Shown: positions 1 to 8,925 of the stretch, piece after piece
Layout of the letters: each line of letters opens with the position of its first letter
How positions within the stretch are numbered: the stretch's first letter is position 1
Source: Nodosilinea nodulosa PCC 7104
Lineage (GTDB): Bacteria; Cyanobacteriota; Cyanobacteriia; Phormidesmidales; Phormidesmidaceae
DNA length: 64,000 nt
Assembly (NCBI RefSeq): GCF_000309385.1
Contig: NZ_JH976537.1
Coordinates: 4,055,785-4,119,784 of the forward strand
Direction: 5' to 3'
The notes under the pieces: model-generated
Told to the model about the DNA's origin: nothing
The model's database searches: none
The model's input: the letters and a program-made list of their open reading frames with translations, nothing else
Translations under genes and position numbers: made by a program

Positions 1-134
1 AGCACTTGGCGATAGGCGATGCCTTGTTCGTCCACTACAGCCTGGACTTCGGCTTCCGGTAGAACCTTGGCAAAGGGTAGACCGATACTGTTTTGGTATT
101 TCTCCTTGAGGACATCCGCACGATTCGGCATCAT
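1..134 (-). mobile_element. N-terminal fragment of IS4-like transposase, cut by window edge
   Basis: Reading leftwards from tandem ATG codons at 134/131, an open frame runs off the window. It starts MMPNRADVLKEKYQNSIGLP and continues with FAKVLPEAEVQAVVDEQGIAYRQVL. This resembles, from memory of the family, the N-terminus of IS4-type DDE transposases common in filamentous cyanobacteria (a short helix, then an 'I(A/S)YR..YTP' segment). Only about 44 codons are inside the window, so the catalytic DDE residues cannot be seen. The terminal inverted repeat should lie right of 134 but I could not define it. The element borders an AT-rich Fic gene. Confidence 0.55.
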
Positions 135-327
135 AGAGACATGGTTTTGGGTTTCGACGCTTCGATCTTTACAGATCAAGCGCTTGAAGCCTTTTCTGCT
201 CTCTTATGTCAGTGCCATTCAACTATTATTAGCTTAACCTTTATAGCTTTAGCTACCAAATGGTTAGTATATCCAGGAAATTCTAAACAAGTTTCCTGAT
301 CAGCTTATTGCAAATCTAAGATTGCGG

Positions 328-1476
328 CTATAAATCCTGAAAAACAGCCAAGTATGGTGCATAGGAAAATGCACGATTACGTTTTTGTCCAGTAATCTCT
401 TCCAATAAACCTATATCACTAAGATCCCTAATTAAAGTATTTGCATTTTGATAGGATAGATTTGTAATTGCTTCGGCATGTTCTACATTGAAAATAGGTC
501 TAAAGTAAAGACTCTCAAGCAGTGCGATCGCATTACCTGATCTCCGCCCCATCTCATTAAGTACCAATTGCCGGTGTTCTTCCTTTAAATTCACTATTTT
601 CCGAGCAGTAGCCGCCGCTTCTTGGGCAACCTCATAAACACCACGCAAAAAGAACTTCAGCCAGCCTTCCCAATTACCAATGTCTCTGACGGCCTGTAGG
701 CGATCATAGTACTCGGCACGGTTTTTCTTAAAATAGTAAGAGATATATAATAAAGGGCGTTGTAGTATGTTTTGCTCACACAATAAAAATGTAATTAATA
801 GCCGTCCTGTTCTTCCGTTGCCATCCAAAAAAGGGTGAATGGTTTCAAATTGAGCATGAGCCAATCCAACCTTAATTAGGGTAGGCATAGGCTGTGGACT
901 ATGCAAAAAATCTTCTAGATTATTTAGAGATTGGATCATTTCATGGGGCGGTGGTGGCACGTAGGTAGCTTCTGCCAAAGAACAACCAGCTGAACCAATC
1001 CAATTTTGACTACGACGAAATTCTCCTGGATTCCGTTCAGCACCTCTTACACCTTTCATTAATTCCTGGTGAATTTCTCGAATTAGCCGCAAGGATACAG
1101 GTAATTCTTTTAAGCGTTCAAGGCCATAGTTGATTGCAGAGATGTAGTTAACAACTTCAACTACATCTTGGGGATTATCAGGTTCTAAAGCCTGAGATTC
1201 AAACTCTAAGACGTCTATTAAGGATGCTTGCGTGCCCTCAATTTGGCTTGAAAGGACAGCTTCCTTCCGCACATACATAAACACAAATAAATCTGGATTT
1301 GGTAGAGCATCAGTTGCTCCATCTAAACGCCCTAAAGCACGATCTGCCTGGGATAACAGATTCCACATTTCCTGATCCATAATAACTTCAGGTGTAGGTG
1401 GCAATGGGCTTGGGATAAATGCTTTGTAGCCTTCTAACTGGTCTATGTATTGCCCTGCTCTAGAAGCGCTAACCAT
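328..1476 (-). CDS. Fic family protein (class II AMP transferase)
   Basis: 382 aa. Fic enzymes transfer AMP (sometimes another NMP) to hydroxyl side chains of target proteins. The core motif HPFLDGNGRTGR is present at about residues 210-222, matching HxFx(D/E)GNGRxxR with catalytic His. An SSQIEGT segment near residue 77 fits the inhibitory (S/T)xxxE(G/N) helix of class II Fic proteins, which sits N-terminal to the Fic core. The C-terminus (from about 300) looks like a winged-helix domain. The gene is visibly more AT-rich than the backbone and lies beside a transposase fragment, so horizontal acquisition is likely. No dedicated antitoxin gene is adjacent, which fits self-inhibition. The start ATG follows a weak leader. 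Confidence 0.9.
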   Translation of the reverse strand: MVSASRAGQYIDQLEGYKAFIPSPLPPTPEVIMDQEMWNLLSQADRALGRLDGATDALPNPDLFVFMYVRKEAVLSSQIEGTQASLIDVLEFESQALEPDNPQDVVEVVNYISAINYGLERLKELPVSLRLIREIHQELMKGVRGAERNPGEFRRSQNWIGSAGCSLAEATYVPPPPHEMIQSLNNLEDFLHSPQPMPTLIKVGLAHAQFETIHPFLDGNGRTGRLLITFLLCEQNILQRPLLYISYYFKKNRAEYYDRLQAVRDIGNWEGWLKFFLRGVYEVAQEAAATARKIVNLKEEHRQLVLNEMGRRSGNAIALLESLYFRPIFNVEHAEAITNLSYQNANTLIRDLSDIGLLEEITGQKRNRAFSYAPYLAVFQDL

Positions 1477-1700
1477 TATTATCGGTTCCGTTAATACTGA
1501 ATAGTCCTTAGCTCTATATTAATGGAAACAGTTTGTATTCGTTAATAAGCTGCTTCTTGGAAAGAACCTTACGCTGTAGGTAGCGTCGTGTGCAGCAGTC
1601 TGACGCTATACCAGTGCAGATGAACCAATGATTCTTTGCAAAAGTTTAAGGTCGTCTGCCTTGTGCACCTTCACAGTTATGACAATCTCATCCTAGGAAT

Positions 1701-1853
1701 CTAAAGTAACGAATAGTGTATGTCTTTTTCTAGACGTGAAATGCCTTTCCCAAGGGCAAACACACTGCAAAACAAGTAGGCCCCGGTGCAGACTCCACAG
1801 AGATGGTGCCGTGGTGACGGTTTTCTGCAATGCGAAGCACCGTAGCCAAGCTT
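1701..1853 (-). pseudogene. Orphan 3' end of a histidine kinase gene (remnant)
   Basis: On the minus strand this stretch encodes VLRIAENRHHGTISVESAPG followed by PTCFAVCLPLG and a short new tail to a TAG at 1701-1703. It closely matches the last ~35 residues of the histidine kinase at 2663-4081 (VRRIVENRHHGTIGLESAPG, HTCFAVCLPLG). No kinase body precedes it; homology stops where the SDR gene begins. It is therefore a degraded partial copy, and together with the intact 3' end it flanks the SDR gene as a diverged direct repeat. Confidence 0.75.
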
Positions 1854-1859
1854 CATCAA

Positions 1860-2552
1860 TTACCCTTCGACCGGTGGTGTTGGCAAAACTACAAGTTCGC
1901 CAATATCAACATGAGGCGGTTGCGAGAGCGCAAAGAGCACCATCCGAGCTACATCATCGGGGCGCAGAGCATCGGGCTTGGGGTCATCAAAGAACGGGGT
2001 ATCCACCATGCCCGGTTCAATTAGCGTGACACGAACCCCCGTACCGCGCATCTCCTCTCGCAGGTTGTAGCCGATCGCTGAAACCGCCCACTTCGAGACC
2101 GAATACATAGAACCACTCAGCGTTTTACGTCCTGCGATCGAGCCAGTGATGACGACATGTCCCTTGGTTTTCTTGAGTTCTGCCAGGCTGGCCCGCAGCG
2201 TGTAAGCCACGCCCAGAATATTGGTATTGACGATGCGCTGCCAAGACTCAACCGGAGCGCCCGAAAACCCACCCGGTTCACCGCCACAGCCAGCATTGGC
2301 AAACACTGCATCTAGACCGCCAAACGCTTCTACCGCCTTGGCGACCAACTTTTCTTGATCTGCATAGTCAGTGACATCACAAGCAAACGTCCGCACGTTA
2401 TCGGTGCCCAGTTCTTTCGCCAATTGATCCAGCTTTTCAGTAGAGCGGGCGGCTAAGACAAGGTTGAAATTTTGCGCTGCCGCCTGCCGGGCGGTGGCGG
2501 CACCGATGCCTGAGGATGCGCCGGTAATCAGTAGGGTTTTAGAATTCGACAC
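1860..2552 (-). CDS. SDR family NAD(P)-dependent oxidoreductase
   Basis: About 230 aa from a GTG start (SNSKTLLITG...). A Rossmann TGASSGIG motif binds the NAD(P) nucleotide, NAG follows strand beta-4, and the Ser (GSIAG) - Tyr/Lys (YSVSK) active site of classical short-chain dehydrogenases is present. The C-terminal part resembles YdfG-type serine/3-hydroxy acid dehydrogenases, but the substrate cannot be told. No ATG lies near the natural N-terminus; the GTG at 2552 places the nucleotide motif at the usual distance, while longer upstream starts would run into the kinase gene. It is sandwiched between the kinase gene and a partial copy of that gene's 3' end, so it probably arrived by recombination. 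Confidence 0.85.
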   Translation of the reverse strand: MSNSKTLLITGASSGIGAATARQAAAQNFNLVLAARSTEKLDQLAKELGTDNVRTFACDVTDYADQEKLVAKAVEAFGGLDAVFANAGCGGEPGGFSGAPVESWQRIVNTNILGVAYTLRASLAELKKTKGHVVITGSIAGRKTLSGSMYSVSKWAVSAIGYNLREEMRGTGVRVTLIEPGMVDTPFFDDPKPDALRPDDVARMVLFALSQPPHVDIGELVVLPTPPVEG

Positions 2553-2662
2553 GTTGAGTATTTGCCATAGGTCTTCACGGTCATCTTGCCATAGCAAATT
2601 GGGTAAGTGTGGGGCATTGCTAATCTCGCCGTAGGCAGCAAGCGCCCATATCGCCGTGGGAG

Positions 2663-4081
2663 CTAGGCCGATTCTGCGGCCCCCAGCGGCAAACACACCG
2701 CAAAGCAGGTGTGCCCCGGCGCAGACTCCAGACCAATGGTGCCGTGGTGGCGATTTTCGACAATGCGGCGCACTGTTTCCAGCCCCAGGCCCGACCCCTT
2801 GCCCACCCCCTTGGTGGTAAAAAACGGCTCATAAATGCGCGACTTAATCTCCGGCGGAATGCCCGGCCCGGTGTCGATGACTTCTACCCGCGCGTAGCCC
2901 TGAAACCGGCAGGTGCGCAGGGTGAGGGTGCCTTTTTCGCCCATGGCGTCGATCGCATTGTCGATCAGGTTCGTCCACACCTGGTTTAGCTCGCTGCCGT
3001 GGGCCATCAGCTGGGGCAGGGTGGTGTCGTAGTAGCGCTCGACCTTGATGCCCTGCTTGAGCTTGAAGGCAAACAGCCGCAGGGTGTCTTCCAGCCCGGC
3101 GTGCAGGTCAACCATCTGCTGGGCGCCCTGGTCCATATAGCTGTAAGACTTCATCGATTTGACCAGGCTGGCGATGCGCTCGGCCCCGTGCTGACCGCTC
3201 TGGATCATCGCCATTACCTCAAAGGAGAGGGCCAGCCAGCGAATGCCCATATCGTGCAGTTGGGTGGGGTTGTCGCGCCAGGGGGCCATCAGCCGCTCCA
3301 GCGTGGGGATGTCGATACCCGCCAGGGCCAGGGGTTCGGCCAGCTTCCAGGCTTCGGTAGCGCCGTAGTCTTCGAGCCAGTCGAGCAGCTCCTCTTCGCG
3401 ATCGCTCACCGTTCCCGCATTGGCCCCGCCCTTGAGAATGGTGTCGTAGCCCGCATCGCGCACCCGCTGCCACTCCGCCGATTCTGCTTCGGTGGCGTTG
3501 GTCTGGCCGTAGAGCATATTCATGTTCTCCAGCTCGCGAATGGCGGGCACCACCTCCTTGAAGGCGCGCACCAGGGCGGCGGCGGGGTTATTGAGCTCGT
3601 GGGCCAGCCCGGCGGAGAGGGTGCCCAGGGCGGCCATTTTCTCGCGCCCGCGCAAAAACGACTCCAGCCCCCGGATGCGCTTCTGCATGAGGCGAAACAC
3701 CGTGCGCTCAAACTCGCGGCACTCGTGCAGCAGGGTGAGAAAGTCGGCCCCGGCAATGCCGTGGATTTGGCAGTCGCCCATCGCTTGCAGGGTGACCGGG
3801 GCGGGCTCGTCGGTGAGCACCGGAATTTCGCCGATAAAGCCGGGGCCGTCGTGCTGGCCGATGGGCATCGCCAGCCCCTCGCTCTGGCGGGTAATGGCGA
3901 GGTGGCCCTCAACCATGACGTAGACGGTGGTGGTCAGGTCGCCTTCTTTGACCAGGTAGTCGCCCTTGGCCAGGGTGATGGAGTCGGCGCGATCGCACAC
4001 CCACTCCAGCCGCTCTCGGGGCAGGTGATTGAAGGGCTCAATGGCCTGCAAGTGCTCCAGACAGAGGTTTGACTTACTCAT
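2663..4081 (-). CDS. Sensor histidine kinase with N-terminal cyclic-nucleotide-binding domain
   Basis: 472 aa, soluble. Residues ~10-125 form a cNMP-binding/Crp-like beta-roll (FNHLPRERL, VKEGD, FIGEIPVLTDEPAPVTLQA). The dimerisation/phospho-acceptor helix carries LSAGLAHELNNPAAA near 155-170. The HATPase domain shows the N box (NLIDNAIDAM), G1 (VIDTGPGIP), F (YEPFFTTK) and G2 (GKGSGLGL). Its ATG overlaps the stop of the receiver-thioredoxin reductase gene by 4 bp (ATGA), so the two are translationally coupled and probably partners. The ligand of the cNMP domain is unknown; cAMP is possible because two adenylate cyclases lie in the same window. Confidence 0.92.
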   Translation of the reverse strand: MSKSNLCLEHLQAIEPFNHLPRERLEWVCDRADSITLAKGDYLVKEGDLTTTVYVMVEGHLAITRQSEGLAMPIGQHDGPGFIGEIPVLTDEPAPVTLQAMGDCQIHGIAGADFLTLLHECREFERTVFRLMQKRIRGLESFLRGREKMAALGTLSAGLAHELNNPAAALVRAFKEVVPAIRELENMNMLYGQTNATEAESAEWQRVRDAGYDTILKGGANAGTVSDREEELLDWLEDYGATEAWKLAEPLALAGIDIPTLERLMAPWRDNPTQLHDMGIRWLALSFEVMAMIQSGQHGAERIASLVKSMKSYSYMDQGAQQMVDLHAGLEDTLRLFAFKLKQGIKVERYYDTTLPQLMAHGSELNQVWTNLIDNAIDAMGEKGTLTLRTCRFQGYARVEVIDTGPGIPPEIKSRIYEPFFTTKGVGKGSGLGLETVRRIVENRHHGTIGLESAPGHTCFAVCLPLGAAESA

Positions 4082-5739
4082 CGCACATCCCCCAAATACT
4101 GGTGAACAAACTGCACGCAGATGGAGCCTTCGCCCACCCCCGAGGCCACTCGCTTGATCGACCCGTGGCGCACATCGCCGACGGCAAACACGCCGGGCAG
4201 GCTGGTCTCAAGCAAAAAGGGCGGCCGCTCCCGCGACCACACCTGCCGGGGCGGAATATCGGTGGTTTGCAAGTCGGGCCCGGTGAGAATATAGCCCCGC
4301 CCGTCGCGCTGAATCTGCCCATCTAGCCAGTCGGTTTGGGGCACCGCGCCGATGAAAATAAACAGCGACTGGGCCGGAACCGTTTCGGTGACTCCGGTTG
4401 CCGAGTTGTGCAGCACCAGCGCCTCCAGGCTGGTGCCCCCCTTGGCCTCAACCACGCTGGTGTGGGTCTGCACGTCAATATTGTCCGTCGCGGCGATCTG
4501 GTCGATCAGGTACTGCGACATGCTTTTGGTCAGCGACTCGCCCCGCACCAGCATCGTCACCGACTTGGCGTACTTCGAGAAGTACATCGCCGCCTGCCCC
4601 GCCGAGTTGGCTCCGCCGATCAGGTACACCGCTTCGCCTTCGCAGGCCAGCGCCTCGGTCTGGGCCGCGCCGTAGTAAACCCCCGCCCCGGTAAACTGTT
4701 CCAGGCCTGGGGTTTCCAGCCGCCGCCACGACACCCCCAGGGCCAAAATCAGCGCGTGGACGCTGATCTCGCTGCCGTCGCTGAGGGTAATTAGCCGGTA
4801 GTCGCTGTCGGTGCGCAGCGATCGCACCGACTGGGGCGTTAGAATCTCGACCCCAAACCGGCGGGCCTGGCTGACGGCGCGGCGGGCCAGGTCGCCCCCG
4901 CTCAGCCCCACCGGAAAGCCCAGGTAGTTTTCAATGCGGGAGCTGGTGCCCGCCTGTCCGCCGGGGGCCTCGCGCTCGATCAGCACCGTGCGCAAGCCTT
5001 CGGAGGCGCCGTAGACCGCCGCCGCCAGTCCGGCGGGGCCACCCCCTACGATCGCCAGGTCGTAGAAGGGCTTAGCCGCTGTGGTTTGCAGACCAATGCG
5101 GTTGGCCACCTCGGCGGTGCTGGGCTGGTGCAGGGGTTCGCCCTCGGGGAACAGCACCAGGGGCAGTTTCGCTTCGGCCACGCAGCCCGCCAGGGTGCGG
5201 GCCTCGTCGCTGCGCTCCACATCCAGCCAGCGGTAGGGAATCTGGTTGCGAGCCAAAAAGTCTTTGATCTCGTGGCTGTGGGGATTCCAGCGATCGCCCA
5301 CCACCCGAATTCCGGCAAAGGCGGGCCTAAAGTGAGCCTGCCAGTCGGCCAGCAGGTCGTCAATCACCGGGTACAGCTTCTCCTCGGGCGGGTCCCAGGG
5401 CTTGAGCAGGTAGTAGTCGAGCTGAACTTCGTTGATGGCGCGAATGGCCGCGTCGGTGTCGCTATAGGCGGTGAGCAGCGCCCGCTTGGCGTCGGGGGCC
5501 AGGGTTACGGCCTGCTCTAAAAATTCCACCCCGCTCATTTCGGGCATGCGCTGGTCAACCAGCAGCAGCGCCACGGGGTCGGCGCGCTGCACGACTTGCC
5601 TGAGCGATTCCAGGGCTTCGGCCCCGGAGCTGGCCCGCATGACGCGGTAGTGTTCGCCGTAGTGCCGCCGCAGATCGCGGGCAATGGTTTGCAGCACATC
5701 GGGGTCGTCATCGACGGTGAAGAGAATGGGTTTGGCCAT
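4078..5739 (-). CDS. Response regulator receiver fused to thioredoxin reductase-like flavoprotein
   Basis: 553 aa. Residues 1-125 are a REC domain with acidic pocket VDDD (10-12), phospho-acceptor Asp62 in LLLVDQRMPE and Lys in LLKPWDP. Residues ~140-215 look like a glutaredoxin/thioredoxin-fold linker (RVVGDRWNPHSHEIKDFLAR). From ~228 a thioredoxin reductase-type domain begins with the FAD motif IVGGGPAGLAAAVYG, then ENYLGFP, a NAD(P) motif YLIGGANSAGQAAMYF and a C-terminal FAD motif VFAVGDVRHGSIKRVASGVGEG. The usual redox CxxC is absent (GAAQ-type sequence at that place), so it is unlikely to reduce thioredoxin directly. It is the first gene of a pair with the overlapping kinase. Confidence 0.92.
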   Translation of the reverse strand: MAKPILFTVDDDPDVLQTIARDLRRHYGEHYRVMRASSGAEALESLRQVVQRADPVALLLVDQRMPEMSGVEFLEQAVTLAPDAKRALLTAYSDTDAAIRAINEVQLDYYLLKPWDPPEEKLYPVIDDLLADWQAHFRPAFAGIRVVGDRWNPHSHEIKDFLARNQIPYRWLDVERSDEARTLAGCVAEAKLPLVLFPEGEPLHQPSTAEVANRIGLQTTAAKPFYDLAIVGGGPAGLAAAVYGASEGLRTVLIEREAPGGQAGTSSRIENYLGFPVGLSGGDLARRAVSQARRFGVEILTPQSVRSLRTDSDYRLITLSDGSEISVHALILALGVSWRRLETPGLEQFTGAGVYYGAAQTEALACEGEAVYLIGGANSAGQAAMYFSKYAKSVTMLVRGESLTKSMSQYLIDQIAATDNIDVQTHTSVVEAKGGTSLEALVLHNSATGVTETVPAQSLFIFIGAVPQTDWLDGQIQRDGRGYILTGPDLQTTDIPPRQVWSRERPPFLLETSLPGVFAVGDVRHGSIKRVASGVGEGSICVQFVHQYLGDVR

Positions 5740-5921
5740 GGCAAAGACCTGAGGGGGCGATTCGGTCTAGAAATCTGGAACTCCGATCGCTGCCGCAGCG
5801 CCGTCGGGGCCACCGATGCCTGAGCAGAAACAGCGATTTGCTGCCTAGTTTAGCCAACTCTGCGCTGGGCCATCTGCCTGGAGCGCTACCTTGCCAGGAA
5901 CGGCCTTGCCGATGGGCAGCG

Positions 5922-6536
5922 CTAGCGGTCAACCGGATGCTGGCCGTAGTAGGGCAGCACGGCAGACCAGTCGGGGCGATCGCCCGCCCGCCAGCGCTGG
6001 TGGGCCAGCCCCAACACCTGCACCACCGTCTCCGCCAGATCCTCCCCCGCCGCCACCCGCTGGAGGGCCTCGGAGTAGCTGGCTAGCAGGGCTTCCCAGG
6101 CCTCTGGCGTCAGCACCTGGTCGGACTGAGTCGGCTCCAGGCCGTTCGCTGTGGGCTTGTAGATAGCGGTAAAAAGCTGCCCCCGCTGGGCCTGCATTTC
6201 CACGGCAATCCCCAGGTCAGAATCGGGGGCGATCGCCCGCTGGGCCACCGCCGCCAGGCTCGACACCCCAAACAGCGGTATTTCCAGCTGCTGAGCCAGG
6301 GTGCGCGCCGTCACCACGCCAATGCGGGTGCCCGTAAAGCCTCCCGGCCCCTGGGCCACCGCCAAAAATGAAAACTCCTGCCAGGGGTGGGGGGCAATAA
6401 ACTCGATCAAAATTTTGTGGAGGTGGATAGATAAATCGCGCCTCAGCGGCCAGGTTTGGTGGCGGATGTCGCCGTCAAAATTGCTGAGAGCCAGCCCCAG
6501 GGCGGGGCCGCAGGTGTGAATCGCTAGACCTAGCAT
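5922..6536 (-). CDS. tsaB: tRNA threonylcarbamoyladenosine biosynthesis protein TsaB
   Basis: 204 aa from the ATG giving MLGLAIHTCGPALGLALSN; a longer TTG start at 6557 is possible but adds a non-conserved tail. ASKHA-fold protein that with TsaD and TsaE transfers threonylcarbamoyl to A37 of ANN-decoding tRNAs. The family motif AQGPGGFTGTRIGVVTARTL is at about residues 65-85. The usual Asp after AI is replaced by His (AIHTC instead of AIDTS), within the variation seen in this non-catalytic scaffold. It is a single gene with a 180-bp gap to the upstream two-component pair. Confidence 0.88.
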   Translation of the reverse strand: MLGLAIHTCGPALGLALSNFDGDIRHQTWPLRRDLSIHLHKILIEFIAPHPWQEFSFLAVAQGPGGFTGTRIGVVTARTLAQQLEIPLFGVSSLAAVAQRAIAPDSDLGIAVEMQAQRGQLFTAIYKPTANGLEPTQSDQVLTPEAWEALLASYSEALQRVAAGEDLAETVVQVLGLAHQRWRAGDRPDWSAVLPYYGQHPVDR

Positions 6537-6557
6537 GGACTCAGAGTCGGTATCCAA

Positions 6558-6973
6558 AGGATTGCTGTCTAAGATTACATCGGCCTGAACGAACCCCCGT
6601 CAGCTGGTCCGTTGCAGGTCCTTACCCAAAATCAATCCCTAGAGCTAAACACGCGCTGTCGTTTCAACGCAAGCTGGAGCGCCAGCGGCTCAACCCGCAC
6701 CTGCGAGGAAAGACCTGCCCTGATTGAATATCGAGTTAACTTTCGGTAACTTTTATAAAGCCTTTTCTGCCTGCCAGCGAAATTTATTGACCACAGCCTT
6801 AATAATGAACTAGCGCTGGCTCGACTGCTTTGGGAAGGAACCGATGGGTCCAAAGCCCAGTCTGAAAGCTATCTGGTTTGCAATTGCTTTCCTTCGGCCA
6901 TTGCAGGGTGTTATGGGCCGTTGCATAGAAGCCCAAAGAAAAGCCCAAAATTGACGCTCACTACGATTTTCCC
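6558..6973. other. Intergenic region, nothing assignable
   Basis: About 400 bp between tsaB and a small putative secreted protein. The minus-strand frame at 6632-6853 has no recognisable domain and unnatural composition, so I do not call it. No tRNA cloverleaf or clear hairpin terminator was found. Confidence 0.4.
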
Positions 6974-7162
6974 ATGAGAAATCGCTGTCTCCCCACCCGC
7001 CTGATTTTGAGAAATGTTGGCTTAGCGCTAGCCCTGGTGGCTGGTGGCGTAATGCTGTCAGCCGAGATTCACGCTTCGGCTAACCAGCAGCAGCAAAAAA
7101 CCGAATCCCTGCGGCGAATGTTTGTCTACCAGATTTTAGTGGGCGCAGAGCAGCAGCATTAG
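6974..7162 (+). CDS. Small putative secreted protein
   Basis: 62 aa. The N-terminus has a basic start, a hydrophobic core (VGLALALVAGGVML) and a possible signal peptidase site at HASA-N, leaving a mature peptide of only ~27 aa rich in Gln (NQQQQKTESLRR). No strong Shine-Dalgarno precedes the ATG and I recognise no family. It could equally be a small single-span membrane protein or a chance frame. Confidence 0.35.
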   Translation: MRNRCLPTRLILRNVGLALALVAGGVMLSAEIHASANQQQQKTESLRRMFVYQILVGAEQQH

Positions 7163-7291
7163 TAGACTGCGGCATAAGGTTCTGGGCTGTGGCCGATCGC
7201 AAGGGGGCGGCGGGCGCAAGGGGGGCAGCGGGGCCAGAGAGCTGAACGGTAGCTCGATTTGCGTCCAGCAGGACTAGACGCCAAAAGGCAA

Positions 7292-7319
7292 AAGCATCTG
7301 CCCAACTGGGCAGATGCTT
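7292..7319 (-). terminator. Rho-independent terminator of bgtB
   Basis: Perfect 12-bp inverted repeat AAGCATCTGCCC with a 4-nt loop. On the minus strand it is followed by TTTTGCCTTTTGG. It lies about 50 bp beyond the bgtB stop codon. Confidence 0.8.
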
Positions 7320-7371
7320 GGGGTGCTGGCATGGTGGAGCTTGCCCGTCAGAGGTCAGGCAAGGAGGCGTT

Positions 7372-8925
7372 TTAGCTCTCTGAAACCCCTATCGCAGAAG
7401 GCACGGGAGTCTTTGGCGCCTTTTTGGGGCGGTTGATGGGGTCCATGTAGGCTTCCAGACGCTTGAAGGCAAAGGAGGCGAGGGATGTCATGATCAGATA
7501 TACGATCGCGACCGCCAGATACACCTCAAAGGCGCGGTAGGTGGTTGCCACCGTCAGCTGCCCCTGGCGGAACAGTTCCTCAAAGCCAATCACCGCCGCC
7601 AAACTGGTGTCTTTGATCAGCGTGATGAACTCGTTGCCCAGGGGCGGCAAAATGCGCCGAAAGGCCTGGGGAAAAATCACGTAGCGCATGGTCTCGACGG
7701 GGTTCATAGCCAGCGACTCGCCCGCTTCCCACTGGCCGCGATCGATGGATTGAATCCCGCCCCGCAGGATCTCAGCCAGGTAGGCGGCGACGTTGAGGCT
7801 AAGGGCCAGGATGGCGGCAAAAATGCGATTAAAGCTGAGATCAAAGCCCATGCTCTGGAACAGGGCGGGCAGACCAAAGTAGATCATGAACAGCTGCACC
7901 AGCATCGGCGTGCCGCGAAAGAAGTCGACGTAGATGCGGCAAAGCCAGCGCAGGGGCTTAATGGGGGAGATCATGGCGAAGGCCACCATCGCCCCGCCAA
8001 TCAGCCCAAAGAAGAACGAGGCCGCCGTCAGCAGAATGGTGATCCAGGCGCCGCGCATCAGGTTTTGGAACAGCCGCCCCCAGGCCAAGCCTTGGGCTGT
8101 GCCGGCCTCGGCCAGGGCCGGGGCCACCAGCGGTAGCTCCGGCGGCTCGGCCGAAAACCAGCGCCCGTAGATCTCGGCGTAGGTGCCGTTTTGCAGGATG
8201 GCGGCCAGGGCGTCATTCATGGCCGCCAGATCGTCGGAGTTTTTGGGGATGGCGATGCCGTAATACTCCTCGGTGACTAGCTCACCGACGATTTTTAGCC
8301 CCTGGAGATTGGCTTCTCGAATGGCGTAGAGGGTTACGGGCAGGTCGTTAATTACCGCATCTACCCGGCCGTTGAGCAACTCCTGTAGGGCCAGGGGGGA
8401 GTTGTCAAAGGTGCTGATAGTGGCCCCTTCCACCTCGGCGGCCTTTTTGGCCCCGGTGGTGCCAATGGCCACGGCAATGCGCTTACCCTTGAGGTCGTCT
8501 AGGGTTTTAATGGAGTCGTCGCTTTGCTTGACGGCGATCGCCAGGCCCGCTTTAAAGTAGGGCCGAGTAAAATCGATGGTTTGGGCTCGCTCAGCGGTAA
8601 TCGTCATACCGCTAATGGCAGCGCTGATGGTTTTCGATTGCAGTGCGGGAATCAGCCCGTCGAAGGGGAGGGCAACGAATTTAATCTCTCGCCCGGCAGC
8701 TTCTGCCATGGCCGTCATCAGCTCAATGTCAAAGCCGACCAGGTCGCCAGTGGACTCATCCTTCATTTCAAAGGGCGGGAAGGCGGGTTCGGTGCCCACC
8801 TCCCATACCGATGGCGTGTCTTGGGCCAGACTCACGAGCTGAGCGGTTCCCAACCCGAGCAGTAGCCCCAGGACCAGGGCCAGAAAGCGCTTAAACCAGC
8901 GGACGCGAAAGATACGAGCAACCAT
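7372..8925 (-). CDS. bgtB: Amino-acid ABC transporter, substrate-binding/permease fusion (BgtB-like)
   Basis: About 517 aa from the ATG at 8925; starts at 8994 and 9051 are also open. A signal anchor (FLALVLGLLLGLGTAQLV) precedes a periplasmic solute-binding domain of the GlnH type (WEVGTEPAFPPFEM, GFDIELMTAMAEAAG, DFTRPYFKAG). From ~300 a HisM/GlnP-type permease domain follows, with the EAA loop near EAGESLAMNPVETMRYVIFPQA. This fused architecture is that of BgtB of Synechocystis, which with the ATPase BgtA takes up basic amino acids and glutamine. It is divergent from the ATPase gene, so both halves of the importer sit together. Specificity is inferred from the family. Confidence 0.88.
   Translation of the reverse strand: MVARIFRVRWFKRFLALVLGLLLGLGTAQLVSLAQDTPSVWEVGTEPAFPPFEMKDESTGDLVGFDIELMTAMAEAAGREIKFVALPFDGLIPALQSKTISAAISGMTITAERAQTIDFTRPYFKAGLAIAVKQSDDSIKTLDDLKGKRIAVAIGTTGAKKAAEVEGATISTFDNSPLALQELLNGRVDAVINDLPVTLYAIREANLQGLKIVGELVTEEYYGIAIPKNSDDLAAMNDALAAILQNGTYAEIYGRWFSAEPPELPLVAPALAEAGTAQGLAWGRLFQNLMRGAWITILLTAASFFFGLIGGAMVAFAMISPIKPLRWLCRIYVDFFRGTPMLVQLFMIYFGLPALFQSMGFDLSFNRIFAAILALSLNVAAYLAEILRGGIQSIDRGQWEAGESLAMNPVETMRYVIFPQAFRRILPPLGNEFITLIKDTSLAAVIGFEELFRQGQLTVATTYRAFEVYLAVAIVYLIMTSLASFAFKRLEAYMDPINRPKKAPKTPVPSAIGVSES

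Noticed and set aside
1736-2029. Plus-strand frame across the kinase remnant and SDR end
   Set aside because: No domain; runs antisense to the SDR and the remnant.
2999-4072. 357-codon plus-strand frame opposite the histidine kinase
   Set aside because: Antisense shadow in GC-rich DNA; histidine/glycine-rich composition without motifs.
6680-6720. GCGAGGAAAG resembling the start of RNase P RNA
   Set aside because: The rest of the conserved rnpB core is absent.
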